Shown: positions 1 through 6,427, counted from the first letter of the stretch. The stretch: DNA of 8,069 nt from Clostridiales bacterium (GCA_031285815.1 JAITVM010000308.1:1-8069); one strand, 5' to 3'. Notes: generated by a model not told the origin, from the sequence alone. Program-made: numbers and translations.

Positions 1-786
1 GATTCAGCTTCATTAGAAACAGGTATCCCGGGTAGCGTTACCGCCGGGCTATTCACAGTTGGGATGGAATGCGACAACGCACCGTTTAGCTGGCTACAAT
101 CCAAAAGCGGCAAAGGGGCTGTGCCCCTGGGGGACGGCTCATTTATCAACGGCTTTGAACCTATTATCGCTAAAAAAGCAGCTGAATCGTTGAATATGGA
201 ATTAAAAATTATTAAACTAAAAAGGGGCTCTCTGCTCAGTGCACTCAATAATGGCGAAATTGACGCCGTTATTTCTGAAATGCCTCCTACTGATAAACTA
301 GCTAATTTCTTTACATTCTCAAATATTTATTATACAGCAGATTTAGTTATGGTAGTTAACTCCGATGGAAAGTACGCTTCAGCCTCATCATTAAAAGATT
401 TCGGTGGGGCATTAATAACTGCCAAAACAGATACTACATATTATTCGGCAATCGGGCAAATACCAAACGTTAATAAAACAGAAGCCCTTCCGGATTTTCC
501 CTCATTATGCTTTGCCCTAGCTTCTAATAAAATAGATGGTTTTGTTGTAAGCAGGCCAAGTGGCTATTCTGCAGCAGGGATCCACCCTGGCTTGGCAGTT
601 GTCGAGTTTAATGAAGGCTCTGGCTTCAACCTTGGCAATAATGAACTTTCCTGTTCTGTTGCCTTAAAGCAAGGCAGTAATTTATTAAATGGGGTTAATG
701 CCGCCCTTGGCAAAATATCAAACGAGGAGCGCGCTTTCCTTATGGAGGCTGCATTTAAGGCGCAGCCGAAAAACACTGTTCAATAG
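1..786 (+). CDS. ABC transporter family-3 solute-binding protein, 5'-truncated by window edge
   Basis: The reading frame is open from base 1, so the gene starts off the left edge; the ATG at base 64 is internal (GMECDNAPFSW). About 261 residues are visible, ending at TAG 784-786. The protein would be an extracytoplasmic, usually lipid-anchored, receptor delivering a small polar ligand to an ABC permease. Family-3 (SBP_bac_3) hallmarks appear in order: the VGMECDNAPF strand, DGSFINGFEPIIAKKAAE, a GEIDAVISEMPPTDK segment followed by FSNIYY, then DFPSLCFALASNKIDGF, and a C-terminal ISNEERAFLMEAA helix. The signal peptide and any lipobox Cys are not visible. The usual ligand Arg after the 'PT-E/D-K/E' motif is Leu (298-300), and the acidic residue expected before RP is Ser (550-552), so the ligand may not be an ordinary alpha-amino acid. 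No permease or ATPase gene follows, so partners must lie upstream or elsewhere. Family assignment is firm; the substrate is unknown. Confidence 0.9.
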   Translation, partial: DSASLETGIPGSVTAGLFTVGMECDNAPFSWLQSKSGKGAVPLGDGSFINGFEPIIAKKAAESLNMELKIIKLKRGSLLSALNNGEIDAVISEMPPTDKLANFFTFSNIYYTADLVMVVNSDGKYASASSLKDFGGALITAKTDTTYYSAIGQIPNVNKTEALPDFPSLCFALASNKIDGFVVSRPSGYSAAGIHPGLAVVEFNEGSGFNLGNNELSCSVALKQGSNLLNGVNAALGKISNEERAFLMEAAFKAQPKNTVQ

Positions 787-843
787 CCAAAAAATAATAA
801 TTATACTTTACCAAACGAACAAATAATATTTATTGGTTTTTTT
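787..843 (+). terminator. candidate AT-rich intrinsic terminator after the binding-protein gene
   Basis: Immediately after the stop codon, CCAA followed by an A/T run (787-800) can pair imperfectly with the arm ending TATTGG (about 822-836), and seven T residues follow (837-843). The stem has at least two mismatches and is mostly A-T, so it is weak as a hairpin. The position and T-run fit termination of the plus-strand binding-protein gene. Confidence 0.4.
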
Positions 844-852
844 CAGCTTATG

Positions 853-875
853 CCCATTATTTAATAAATTATGGG
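853..875. repeat. inverted repeat in the 787-998 intergenic region
   Basis: The arms CCCATTATT (853-861) and AATTATGGG (867-875) are complementary except for one central mismatch, with a 5-base loop. No T-run follows on either strand, so it does not look like a terminator. It could be a protein-binding palindrome for the small downstream gene or a chance structure in AT-rich DNA. Confidence 0.3.
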
Positions 876-904
876 TTAAACAAGCCGCATATATAATTTA
901 TTTT

Positions 905-932
905 ACTATATTTAATAAATATCCATCGCCTA
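905..932 (+). promoter_or_regulatory. tentative sporulation-type (SigK-like) promoter for the small Gly/Tyr/Cys gene
   Basis: AC at 905-906 is separated by 17 bases from CATCGCCTA at 924-932. The SigK consensus as known from Bacillus is AC, 16-17 bases, then CATANNNTA, so only one core base differs. The predicted start of transcription would leave a leader of about 60 bases before the ATG at 999. A TATAAT at 892-897 has no convincing -35 partner. Such short motifs arise often in AT-rich DNA, so this is weak evidence. Confidence 0.2.
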
Positions 933-981
933 TGATGAACTTTTTTTATATGAGTTGAATATTATGGATCAAGACAAGTAT

Positions 982-991
982 AAAGGAGGTG
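982..991 (+). promoter_or_regulatory. strong ribosome binding site for the small Gly/Tyr/Cys protein
   Basis: AAAGGAGGTG is a near-perfect complement of the 16S rRNA 3' end and lies 7-8 bases before the ATG at 999. It is the main evidence that the repetitive frame 999-1214 is translated rather than the overlapping frames, which lack such a site. Confidence 0.85.
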
Positions 992-998
992 TAGGAAA

Positions 999-1214
999 AT
1001 GTATCTAGGTTATTATGGCGGTTATGGATATAGCGGCTACGGCTTTGGCAGATTTAGCTATGGCGGTTTTGGTTACGGCTGCGGCTGTAACAATGCTTGC
1101 GGAAACCCTTGTGGCAACCCTTGCGGAAACGCTTGTGGTTGTGCTTGCGGCAATGCTTGTGGCTATGGCAGAAGTTACAGTTACGGATACAGTGTTGGCC
1201 GTTCCTGGTGGTAG
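999..1214 (+). CDS. small Gly/Tyr/Cys-rich repetitive protein, function unknown
   Basis: This encodes a 71-residue protein with no recognisable catalytic domain. Residues 1-27 are a Gly/Tyr/Phe segment (YYGGYGYSGYG type). Residues 28-57 carry all nine Cys (28, 30, 34, 38, 42, 46, 48, 50, 54), mostly at four-residue spacing in CGNP/CGNA units. Residues 58-71 are Arg/Ser/Tyr-rich and end in GRSWW. I count 21 Gly and 12 Tyr. There is no signal peptide, transmembrane helix or charged core. The start is fixed by the ribosome site at 982-991. The composition recalls spore-coat or other cross-linked surface-layer proteins of Gram-positives and the high-Gly/Tyr keratin-associated proteins of mammals; this is resemblance of composition, not proven homology. 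Alternatives are a metal-binding peptide or a modified-peptide precursor, but no modifying enzyme is visible nearby. It is a standalone gene convergent with the polyamine operon. Confidence 0.7.
   Translation: MYLGYYGGYGYSGYGFGRFSYGGFGYGCGCNNACGNPCGNPCGNACGCACGNACGYGRSYSYGYSVGRSWW
1098..1169 (+). repeat. six tandem 12-bp units encoding CGxx
   Basis: Six consecutive 12-base units each begin TGC or TGT followed by a Gly codon, encoding CGNP, CGNP, CGNA, CGCA, CGNA and CGYG. Third positions alternate between units (TGCGGA versus TGTGGC), which suggests an old or selected duplication rather than a fresh slippage product. The array lies wholly inside the small protein gene. Confidence 0.8.
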
Positions 1215-1298
1215 GCCGATTCTTTTTAATAGTTTAAACATGGGCCTGGACAAGATTTATATTTATTAAGGCCTGAATAGCAATAAAAATAGATAAAA

Positions 1299-1330
1299 GG
1301 GCAAAGCTTGGTCATTTACAAGCTTTGCCT
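1299..1330 (-). terminator. intrinsic terminator of the polyamine-era operon, possibly bidirectional
   Basis: GGCAAAGCTT (1300-1309) and AAGCTTTGCC (1320-1329) form a perfect 10-bp inverted repeat, extendable by an inner G-C pair, with an 8-base loop. Read on the minus strand it is followed by TTTT and then more T-rich sequence, as expected for termination about 30 bases beyond the end of era. Read on the plus strand it is followed only by TTAATTAAAA, so it would be weaker for the small plus-strand gene. Confidence 0.75.
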
Positions 1331-1361
1331 TAATTAAAAAAATAATAATAAACCAGTTATT

Positions 1362-2261
1362 TTATTCGCGTTTTAAATCGTAACCAAAATTTTTCAAATA
1401 AAAATCGCTATCCCTCCAGCCTTTTTTTACCTTAACCCACAATTTCAAATTAACCGGCTGCCCAAGAAGGCGCTCTATCTCATATCTTGCCCTAGTCCCC
1501 ACTTCTTTTAGCGCAGACCCATTTTTGCCAATTATCATACCTTTATGCGAATCCTTTTCACAATAAATAGTAGCTTCTATATCCATCAAGCCCTTGCCCT
1601 GCCTCTTTTTCATCTGCACTATTTCCACAGCCGCCCCGTGGGGCACCTCATCTTTCATTATGTGCAAAATCTTTTCCCTAATTATTTCAGAAACAATTTG
1701 GCGCTCTGGCTGGTCTGTAACCATACCCTCCGGAAAATACATAGGGCCCTCTGGCAGCCGCCCCCTAACAAGTTTCAATAATAAATCCAGGTTTTCACGG
1801 TTATATGCAGAAATAGGCACGGCTTCTTTAAAATCAAACAAGTTTTTATAAGCAGATATAACTTCAAGAATCTTTGTCTTTTCGACCATGTCAATCTTAT
1901 TGATTACTAAAAAAACATCAGATTTGACCGTTTTTAATTTCTCTATAAGTTCCAGGCCAGAATCCGGGGCTTTTGGCTCAACCACAAATAATATTATATC
2001 AACATCCGCTATTGCCGAACTGGCCGATTTCACCATATAATCGCCTAATTTCGACTTGGCTTTATGAAACCCTGGCGTATCGATAAATACAATTTGGTAA
2101 TCTTCTTTTGTAAGCACAGACGTAATTTTATTCCGCGTCGTCTGCGGCTTATTTGATATAATTGCTACCTTTTCCCCAACCAGCGCATTCATTAGCGTTG
2201 ATTTCCCAACATTAGGCTTGCCTACAATAGACGCAAAACCTGAGTAAAAATTTTTTTCCAA
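1362..2261 (-). CDS. era: GTPase Era (16S rRNA-binding ribosome assembly GTPase)
   Basis: Era binds GTP and the 3' end of 16S rRNA and promotes 30S subunit maturation, peripherally at the membrane. From the TTG start chosen here it is 299 residues, the normal family length. Visible elements are G1 GKPNVGKS (about 14-21), G2 QTTRNK (40-45), G3 DTPG (61-64), G4 NKID (121-124), G5 SAY (about 151-153), the Era-typical segment FPEGMVTDQPERQ, and a C-terminal KH domain with GMIIGKNG (241-248) and GWRDSDFYLKNFGYD near the end. The TTG at 2261 is preceded at good distance by GGGAGGG. The in-frame ATG at 2303 would add 14 atypical residues and has no clear ribosome site. It is the last gene of the polyamine operon, 44 bp after nspC and just before a terminator. 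The assignment is secure; only the start is debatable. Confidence 0.95.
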   Translation of the reverse strand: MEKNFYSGFASIVGKPNVGKSTLMNALVGEKVAIISNKPQTTRNKITSVLTKEDYQIVFIDTPGFHKAKSKLGDYMVKSASSAIADVDIILFVVEPKAPDSGLELIEKLKTVKSDVFLVINKIDMVEKTKILEVISAYKNLFDFKEAVPISAYNRENLDLLLKLVRGRLPEGPMYFPEGMVTDQPERQIVSEIIREKILHIMKDEVPHGAAVEIVQMKKRQGKGLMDIEATIYCEKDSHKGMIIGKNGSALKEVGTRARYEIERLLGQPVNLKLWVKVKKGWRDSDFYLKNFGYDLKRE

Positions 2262-2269
2262 GCGTGCCA

Positions 2270-2276
2270 CCCTCCC
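2270..2276 (-). promoter_or_regulatory. ribosome binding site that decides the era start
   Basis: Minus-strand GGGAGGG lies 8 bases before a TTG at 2261. Translation from that TTG begins (M)EKNFYSGFASIVG, matching the usual Era N-terminus. The upstream ATG at 2303 has no comparable site. Confidence 0.7.
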
Positions 2277-2305
2277 ATATATAGCATTAACCAAACTTAT
2301 CATGG

Positions 2306-3424
2306 TTACGATAACCTAGATTTAAAATCATCATACCCAAAAGATTTGACAAGGTTTATTTCCCTGTTTTCACTTAATACGGCTATAGATGGGAGGTTCA
2401 TGCCATTAAAAGTATTATTTTTTACCATAGTGTACAAAGCCATGTCACAAAACACAAGCTTATCACCTGGCACAATTTTTTCGTCAAATGAATAGTCGCC
2501 GATAATGTCACCTGCTAAGCAAGTCGGGCCACCTAACCTAAAAGAATATTTTTTTACCCCTTGCCCCGCCGAGCCAATGACAATTGGGCGGTAAGGCACT
2601 TCTAAAACATCTGGCATATGGCATGCTGCAGAAGTATCTAAGATAGCTATGTCTATGCCGTTGCGTACTATATCTAAAACACTTGAAACTAAAAAGCCAG
2701 CGTTTAAAACCACAGCTTCCCCAGGCTCCAAAATAACCTCAACGTTATATTTTTCTTTTACCCGCCGTATTTCTGATATTAAAAGGCCAAGGTCATAACC
2801 TTCACGCGTTATGTGGTGCCCGCCACCAAAATTAAGCCATTTTATATTTTTAAAATATTTTGAAAATTTACCTTCAACCGCTTTAAGTGTCACTGCCAAA
2901 GCGTCAGAATTTTGTTCGCATAGCGTATGAAAATGTATGCCATCGATTGGTTCTGAGCAATCAAAATTATCAATAGTAACACCAAGGCGCGAACCTTCTG
3001 AACAAGGGTCGTAAATTGCCTTGCCTTGTGTAGAGGCTTCTGGGTTTACCCTTACACCAACAGAGTTATTTTTAAGCCTATGCCTGAATTTCTTGAGCTG
3101 GGCAAACGAATTAAAGACTATATGGCTACATATACTTGCCACTTCGTCAAATTCGTGGCTTTGATAAGCCGGCGAAAAAATATGGTTTTCTTTTTTAAAA
3201 TACCCATGGCCAAGTTTTGCTTCAAAAAGCCCGCTGGCAGTGGTACCATCTAAATATTTAGCTAGTAGCGGGTACATTGAAAACATTGAAAAGGCTTTTT
3301 GCGCCAGTAATATTTTGCACCCTGTTTCATCTTTTACATATTTTAAAATTTCTAGGTTCTTCTTTACCAGGCTTTCATCAATTATATAAAAAGGGGTCTG
3401 TAAATCATTGTCTGTATATAGCAT
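2306..3424 (-). CDS. nspC: carboxynorspermidine/carboxyspermidine decarboxylase
   Basis: This is a PLP enzyme of the alanine-racemase-like fold that removes CO2 from carboxyspermidine (or carboxynorspermidine) to give spermidine (or norspermidine). It has 372 residues, typical of NspC. The PLP lysine is K43 in LLAQKAF. Other elements are HFHTLCEQNSD (about 164-174), the phosphate-binding GGGHH (200-204), EPGEA (233-237), the NspC-like segment ACHMPDVLEVPYRP (267-280) and GPTCLAGD (299-306), whose Cys completes the active site of the partner subunit in related enzymes. ATG 3424 lies 2 bases after the dehydrogenase stop and has only a poor ribosome site, suggesting translational coupling. The neighbouring arginine decarboxylase and agmatinase supply putrescine, so spermidine is the more likely product. 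Confusion with LysA (diaminopimelate decarboxylase) is unlikely given the CHMPDVLEVPYRP segment and the dehydrogenase partner. Confidence 0.93.
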   Translation of the reverse strand: MLYTDNDLQTPFYIIDESLVKKNLEILKYVKDETGCKILLAQKAFSMFSMYPLLAKYLDGTTASGLFEAKLGHGYFKKENHIFSPAYQSHEFDEVASICSHIVFNSFAQLKKFRHRLKNNSVGVRVNPEASTQGKAIYDPCSEGSRLGVTIDNFDCSEPIDGIHFHTLCEQNSDALAVTLKAVEGKFSKYFKNIKWLNFGGGHHITREGYDLGLLISEIRRVKEKYNVEVILEPGEAVVLNAGFLVSSVLDIVRNGIDIAILDTSAACHMPDVLEVPYRPIVIGSAGQGVKKYSFRLGGPTCLAGDIIGDYSFDEKIVPGDKLVFCDMALYTMVKNNTFNGMNLPSIAVLSENREINLVKSFGYDDFKSRLS

Positions 3425-3426
3425 GC

Positions 3427-4626
3427 CTATAAAACCGTTTCGGGGTTAAAGTCTTCTTTCCAAGGCAGCCCCTGTTTATTCAGCTCTTCCATGAATGGGT
3501 CCGGGTCAAACTGTTCAATATTGTAAACCCCGGCACCAGCCCATTTTTTTGTCAAAAGCATCATTGCGCCGATCATAGCCGGGACGCCTGTTGTATATGA
3601 TATTGCCTGTGACCCCAATTCTTTATAGCACTCTTGGTGGTCGCAAACATTATAAACATAATAATTTACTTCTTTGCCGCCTTTTAGCCCTTTAAAAATG
3701 CACCCGATATTAGTCTTGCCTTTAGTGCGCGGGCCGAGTGACGCAGGGTCTGGCAATACGGCTTTTAAAAACTGCAGCGGCACTATTTGCTTGCCCTCAA
3801 ATTCAATAGGCTTAATCGATGTCATCCCAACATTTTCGAGGCATTTTAAATGTGTCAGGTAACTTTGCCCAAAGGTCATAAAAAACCTAATCCGTTTAAT
3901 GCCTTTAATATTAAGTGCCAATGACTCAAGTTCTTCGTGGTGCAGGAGGTACATATCCTTTTCGCCTATTTCCGGAAAATCATATACACGTTTTATTTCC
4001 ATCGGTTCCGTCTCTACCCAGCTGCCGTTTTCCCAATAGCTGCCTTTAGCTGAGACTTCACGTATATTTATTTCCGGGTTAAAATTAGTAGCAAAAGGGT
4101 AACCATGGTCGCCTGCATTTGCATCTAAAATAGCTAGGGTTTCAACCGTAGCAAAATAATGTTTCTGTGCGTAAGCTGCAAATACGCCTGTCACGCCGGG
4201 GTCAAACCCAGAACCTAAAAGCGCAATAATGCCAGCAGCTTTAAATTTGCTTTGATATTCCCACTGCCATTTATACTCAAATTTTGCTGTATCTAAAGGT
4301 TCAAAATTTGCTGTGTCCAGATAGTTTGTCTTTGTAGCCAAACAAGCGTCCATTATCGCCAAATCTTGATACGGTAGTGCCAAGTTCATTACAATGTCTG
4401 GTTTAAAGCTGTTAATTAGGCTAACAAGTTCATCAACTGAATCTGCATTAACCTGGGCGGTTGATATTTTTGTACCACCACCTTCAAAACGCTTTTTGAC
4501 CGCATCACATTTTGATTTTGTCCTGCTTGCAATCATTATTTCTTCGAACACGTTACTATTTTGGCAGCATTTACCCACAGCTACATGTGCAACGCCGCCG
4601 GCACCAATTATTAATGCCCTACCCAT
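3427..4626 (-). CDS. carboxynorspermidine/carboxyspermidine dehydrogenase (saccharopine dehydrogenase-like)
   Basis: This protein of 399 residues belongs to the saccharopine dehydrogenase superfamily. It is expected to condense aspartate beta-semialdehyde with putrescine (or diaminopropane) and reduce the imine with NAD(P)H to carboxyspermidine (or carboxynorspermidine). The N-terminal Rossmann motif is GAGGVA (8-13). Further landmarks are NLALPYQD (81-88), YLDTAN (102-107) and GSGFDPGVTG (138-147), all usual for this branch, and a C-terminal GVPAMIGAMML segment. The start ATG 4626 has a good AGGAGGG site 6 bases upstream. It sits directly upstream of nspC (2-bp gap), the standard pairing for this pathway. 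A lysine-pathway saccharopine or lysine 2-oxoglutarate enzyme is possible by fold alone, but the operon argues strongly for polyamine synthesis. Names vary (CASDH, lys1-like), so no symbol is given. Confidence 0.9.
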   Translation of the reverse strand: MGRALIIGAGGVAHVAVGKCCQNSNVFEEIMIASRTKSKCDAVKKRFEGGGTKISTAQVNADSVDELVSLINSFKPDIVMNLALPYQDLAIMDACLATKTNYLDTANFEPLDTAKFEYKWQWEYQSKFKAAGIIALLGSGFDPGVTGVFAAYAQKHYFATVETLAILDANAGDHGYPFATNFNPEINIREVSAKGSYWENGSWVETEPMEIKRVYDFPEIGEKDMYLLHHEELESLALNIKGIKRIRFFMTFGQSYLTHLKCLENVGMTSIKPIEFEGKQIVPLQFLKAVLPDPASLGPRTKGKTNIGCIFKGLKGGKEVNYYVYNVCDHQECYKELGSQAISYTTGVPAMIGAMMLLTKKWAGAGVYNIEQFDPDPFMEELNKQGLPWKEDFNPETVL

Positions 4627-4656
4627 TTTTTACCCTCCTAATGCTATGTTAAACCC

Positions 4657-4685
4657 GGCCAAGAATAAAACTTGCGCCTTTTTTT
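4657..4685 (+). terminator. terminator-like hairpin facing antisense to the operon
   Basis: In the 73-bp gap between speB and the dehydrogenase gene, GGCCAAG (4657-4663) pairs with CTTGCGCC (4671-4678) with one bulged base and a 7-base loop. Seven T residues follow at once on the plus strand (4679-4685). It has the shape of an intrinsic terminator for rightward, antisense transcription. On the operon strand the hairpin is preceded by A residues and not followed by a T-run, so it should not stop the operon but may form an mRNA stem-loop. Confidence 0.45.
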
Positions 4686-4699
4686 AAATAGCCAACTAA

Positions 4700-5545
4700 T
4701 CATTGCCTTGTTAGTAAAAGCTCACGTATAATTTTACATGCCGTAGCTGTCGAAACGCCGCTTTGGTCATAAACAGGGCAAAGCTCGTTAACATCCAGCC
4801 CTACTATATTTAGGCATTCCGTTTTAATAACGGCATCTAACAAATCCAAAAAACTTACACCGCCGGCTTCAGGGGTCCCTGTGCCAGGAAAAACAGAAGG
4901 GTCAAGTATATCCAAGTCAATCGTAAAATAAACCGGCTTGCCCCTTAACGCATCTATACAGTTGCCAAAATTAGATAAATTATATTTATTTAAATACATG
5001 TGTTTTTCAGCAAACTCAAATTCATGCCCTTCCCCTGAGCGTATACCAAACTGATATATTTTATTATCGCCAGCCAGTTCCCAGACACGCCTAATAACTG
5101 TGGCATGTGACAATTTTTCACCTAAATAGTCGTCACGCAAATCCGTATGGGCATCAAAATGTACCACATGTATATCCGGGTATTTTTTATGGGCAGCACG
5201 AAACGCACCCAGCGTAACAAGGTGCTCGCCACCTATCATAAATGGGGTTTTGCCATCATCCAGTATTTTTTCAGTAAACGCCTGTATTTCAGAAACTGCC
5301 GGGCCCGGTGCCCCAAACCTAAGCTCCAAGTCGCCTGCATCAAAAACAAAACTATCAGCCAAGTCCCGCCCTTGGTATGGGCTATATGTCTCTAGCCCAT
5401 AAGAGTTGGCCCTGATTTCTTTAGGCGCAAACCGCGAACCCGGCCTATAAGACGACGTTGAATCAAAAGGGGCTCCAAAAAGGACTATTTTAGATTCATC
5501 ATAATTTTTATCGCATGCAATAAAAACTTCAATATTCCTGTCCAT
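4700..5545 (-). CDS. speB: agmatinase (agmatine ureohydrolase)
   Basis: This is a dimanganese ureohydrolase expected to split agmatine into putrescine and urea in the cytosol. From the ATG at 5545 it has 281 residues, normal for bacterial agmatinases. Metal ligands are visible in GGEH (about 105-108), DAHTD (131-135) and DLD of DLDILDP (210-216), with SHAT (146-149) and PGTGTPEAGG also typical. The N-terminus MDRNIEVFIACDKNYDESK fits the clostridial subgroup. A TTG at 5557 would add four residues and overlap speE by 11 bases; I prefer the ATG because it sits one base after the speE stop (TAGTATG). Neither start has a strong ribosome site, so translation is probably coupled to speE. SpeA upstream makes its substrate, which supports agmatinase over arginase or formimidoylglutamase. 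Confidence 0.92.
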   Translation of the reverse strand: MDRNIEVFIACDKNYDESKIVLFGAPFDSTSSYRPGSRFAPKEIRANSYGLETYSPYQGRDLADSFVFDAGDLELRFGAPGPAVSEIQAFTEKILDDGKTPFMIGGEHLVTLGAFRAAHKKYPDIHVVHFDAHTDLRDDYLGEKLSHATVIRRVWELAGDNKIYQFGIRSGEGHEFEFAEKHMYLNKYNLSNFGNCIDALRGKPVYFTIDLDILDPSVFPGTGTPEAGGVSFLDLLDAVIKTECLNIVGLDVNELCPVYDQSGVSTATACKIIRELLLTRQ

Positions 5546-5546
5546 A

Positions 5547-6401
5547 CTACTCTTCAACTTCTTTCAGCATTTCCTGTACATAGTTAGGTAGCGCAAAAGC
5601 GCCGGCATGAAGCTTTGTGTTATAATAATCTGTTTTTATGCCCAATGCCCGCCACTCTGAAGCTGCCAAGCCCTTTATGGGGTGGTATTGTTTTGAAGCA
5701 AACCCAAACAGCCAATGGCCCGATGGGTATGTTGGGATATGCGCCTGGTAAACCCTACATATCGGAAATGATTGGGCAATACGTTTGTGCGCGCGCTTCA
5801 TAGCTATTGCATCTTCAGCGTAAAACGGGCTTTCGTGTTGGTTTACCATTATCCCGTCATCTTTAAGCGCATTATAGCAGTTGCCATAAAACTCTTTTGT
5901 AAATAGCCCTTCGCCGGGCCCAAATGGGTCAGTGGAGTCCACAATAATTAAATCATATTCATTTTTATGTTTCCTGACAAATTTAAGCCCATCCTGATAA
6001 TAAAAATCTATACGTTTGTCATCTAAAGCAGAAGCGGTTTTAGGCAGGTATTTTTTGCAGGCGTCTATAACCTGTTTGTCTATTTCAACAAGGTCGATAG
6101 ATTTTATTTGCTTGTATTTCGTAAGCTCCCTAGCAACCCCGCCGTCACCTGCCCCAATCACCAATACCTTTTTAACGGACGGGTGTACTGCCATTGGCAC
6201 ATGCACAATCATTTCATGATATATGAACTCGTCCCGTTCTGTAAGCATCATATACCCGTCCAAAGTCAAAAAACGCCCAAATTCTTTTGATTCAAAAATA
6301 TCTATCCTCTGAAATTCACTTTTTCCGGTATAGAGCTGTTTATCAACCTTAATAGAAAACAATACATATGGGGTGTGTTTTTCAGAATACCATAAATCCA
6401 T
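5547..6401 (-). CDS. speE: polyamine aminopropyltransferase (spermidine synthase)
   Basis: This protein transfers an aminopropyl group from decarboxylated S-adenosylmethionine to putrescine, yielding spermidine and methylthioadenosine. It has 284 residues, full length. Seen in order are the N-terminal beta-domain (SEFQRIDIFESKEFGRFLTLDG), DEFIYHEM (57-64), the nucleotide-binding GAGDGG (83-88), the acidic residue of LVEID (104-108), YYQDGLKFV (134-142), the catalytic DSTDPFGPGEGLFTKEFY region (155 onward) and YPSGHWLFGFAS (225-236). No active-site residue looks lost. ATG 6401 has the very strong site GGAGGAGGGG at 6406-6415. The gene lies between speA (26-bp gap) and speB (1-bp gap). The cosubstrate-forming enzyme SpeD is not encoded in the window, so where its cosubstrate comes from is an open question. 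A spermine or thermospermine specificity cannot be excluded by eye. Confidence 0.93.
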   Translation of the reverse strand: MDLWYSEKHTPYVLFSIKVDKQLYTGKSEFQRIDIFESKEFGRFLTLDGYMMLTERDEFIYHEMIVHVPMAVHPSVKKVLVIGAGDGGVARELTKYKQIKSIDLVEIDKQVIDACKKYLPKTASALDDKRIDFYYQDGLKFVRKHKNEYDLIIVDSTDPFGPGEGLFTKEFYGNCYNALKDDGIMVNQHESPFYAEDAIAMKRAHKRIAQSFPICRVYQAHIPTYPSGHWLFGFASKQYHPIKGLAASEWRALGIKTDYYNTKLHAGAFALPNYVQEMLKEVEE

Positions 6402-6427
6402 GAAACCCCTCCTCCAACATTAAACGC

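Noticed and set aside
1..786. Polyamine-uptake receptor (PotD-like) linked to the polyamine operon
   Set aside because: The protein has family-3 amino acid receptor motifs rather than PotD/family-1 features, and it is on the opposite strand, convergent with the operon.
1098..1169. Short regular repeats that might suggest a CRISPR array
   Set aside because: The units are contiguous 12-base codon repeats without spacers and lie inside a coding frame.
999..1214. Modified-peptide (RiPP) biosynthetic cluster around the Cys-rich peptide
   Set aside because: No radical-SAM enzyme, cyclodehydratase, protease or dedicated exporter is encoded in the window, so a cluster cannot be supported.
1005..1253. 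Minus-strand 82-residue frame, Thr/Ser/Ala-rich
   Set aside because: It is a reverse-strand shadow of the same repeats, with no ribosome site, and reads like low-complexity complement of GGN/TGY codons.
1015..1269. Plus-strand 84-residue frame, Ala/Val/Met-rich, overlapping the small Gly/Tyr/Cys gene
   Set aside because: It is a frame-shifted reading of repetitive Gly/Cys codons, with no ribosome site at its start and a monotonous composition explained by the 12-base repeats.
4394..4687. Plus-strand 97-residue frame opposite the start of the dehydrogenase gene
   Set aside because: It is antisense to the conserved Rossmann region, has no ribosome site and no recognisable motif.
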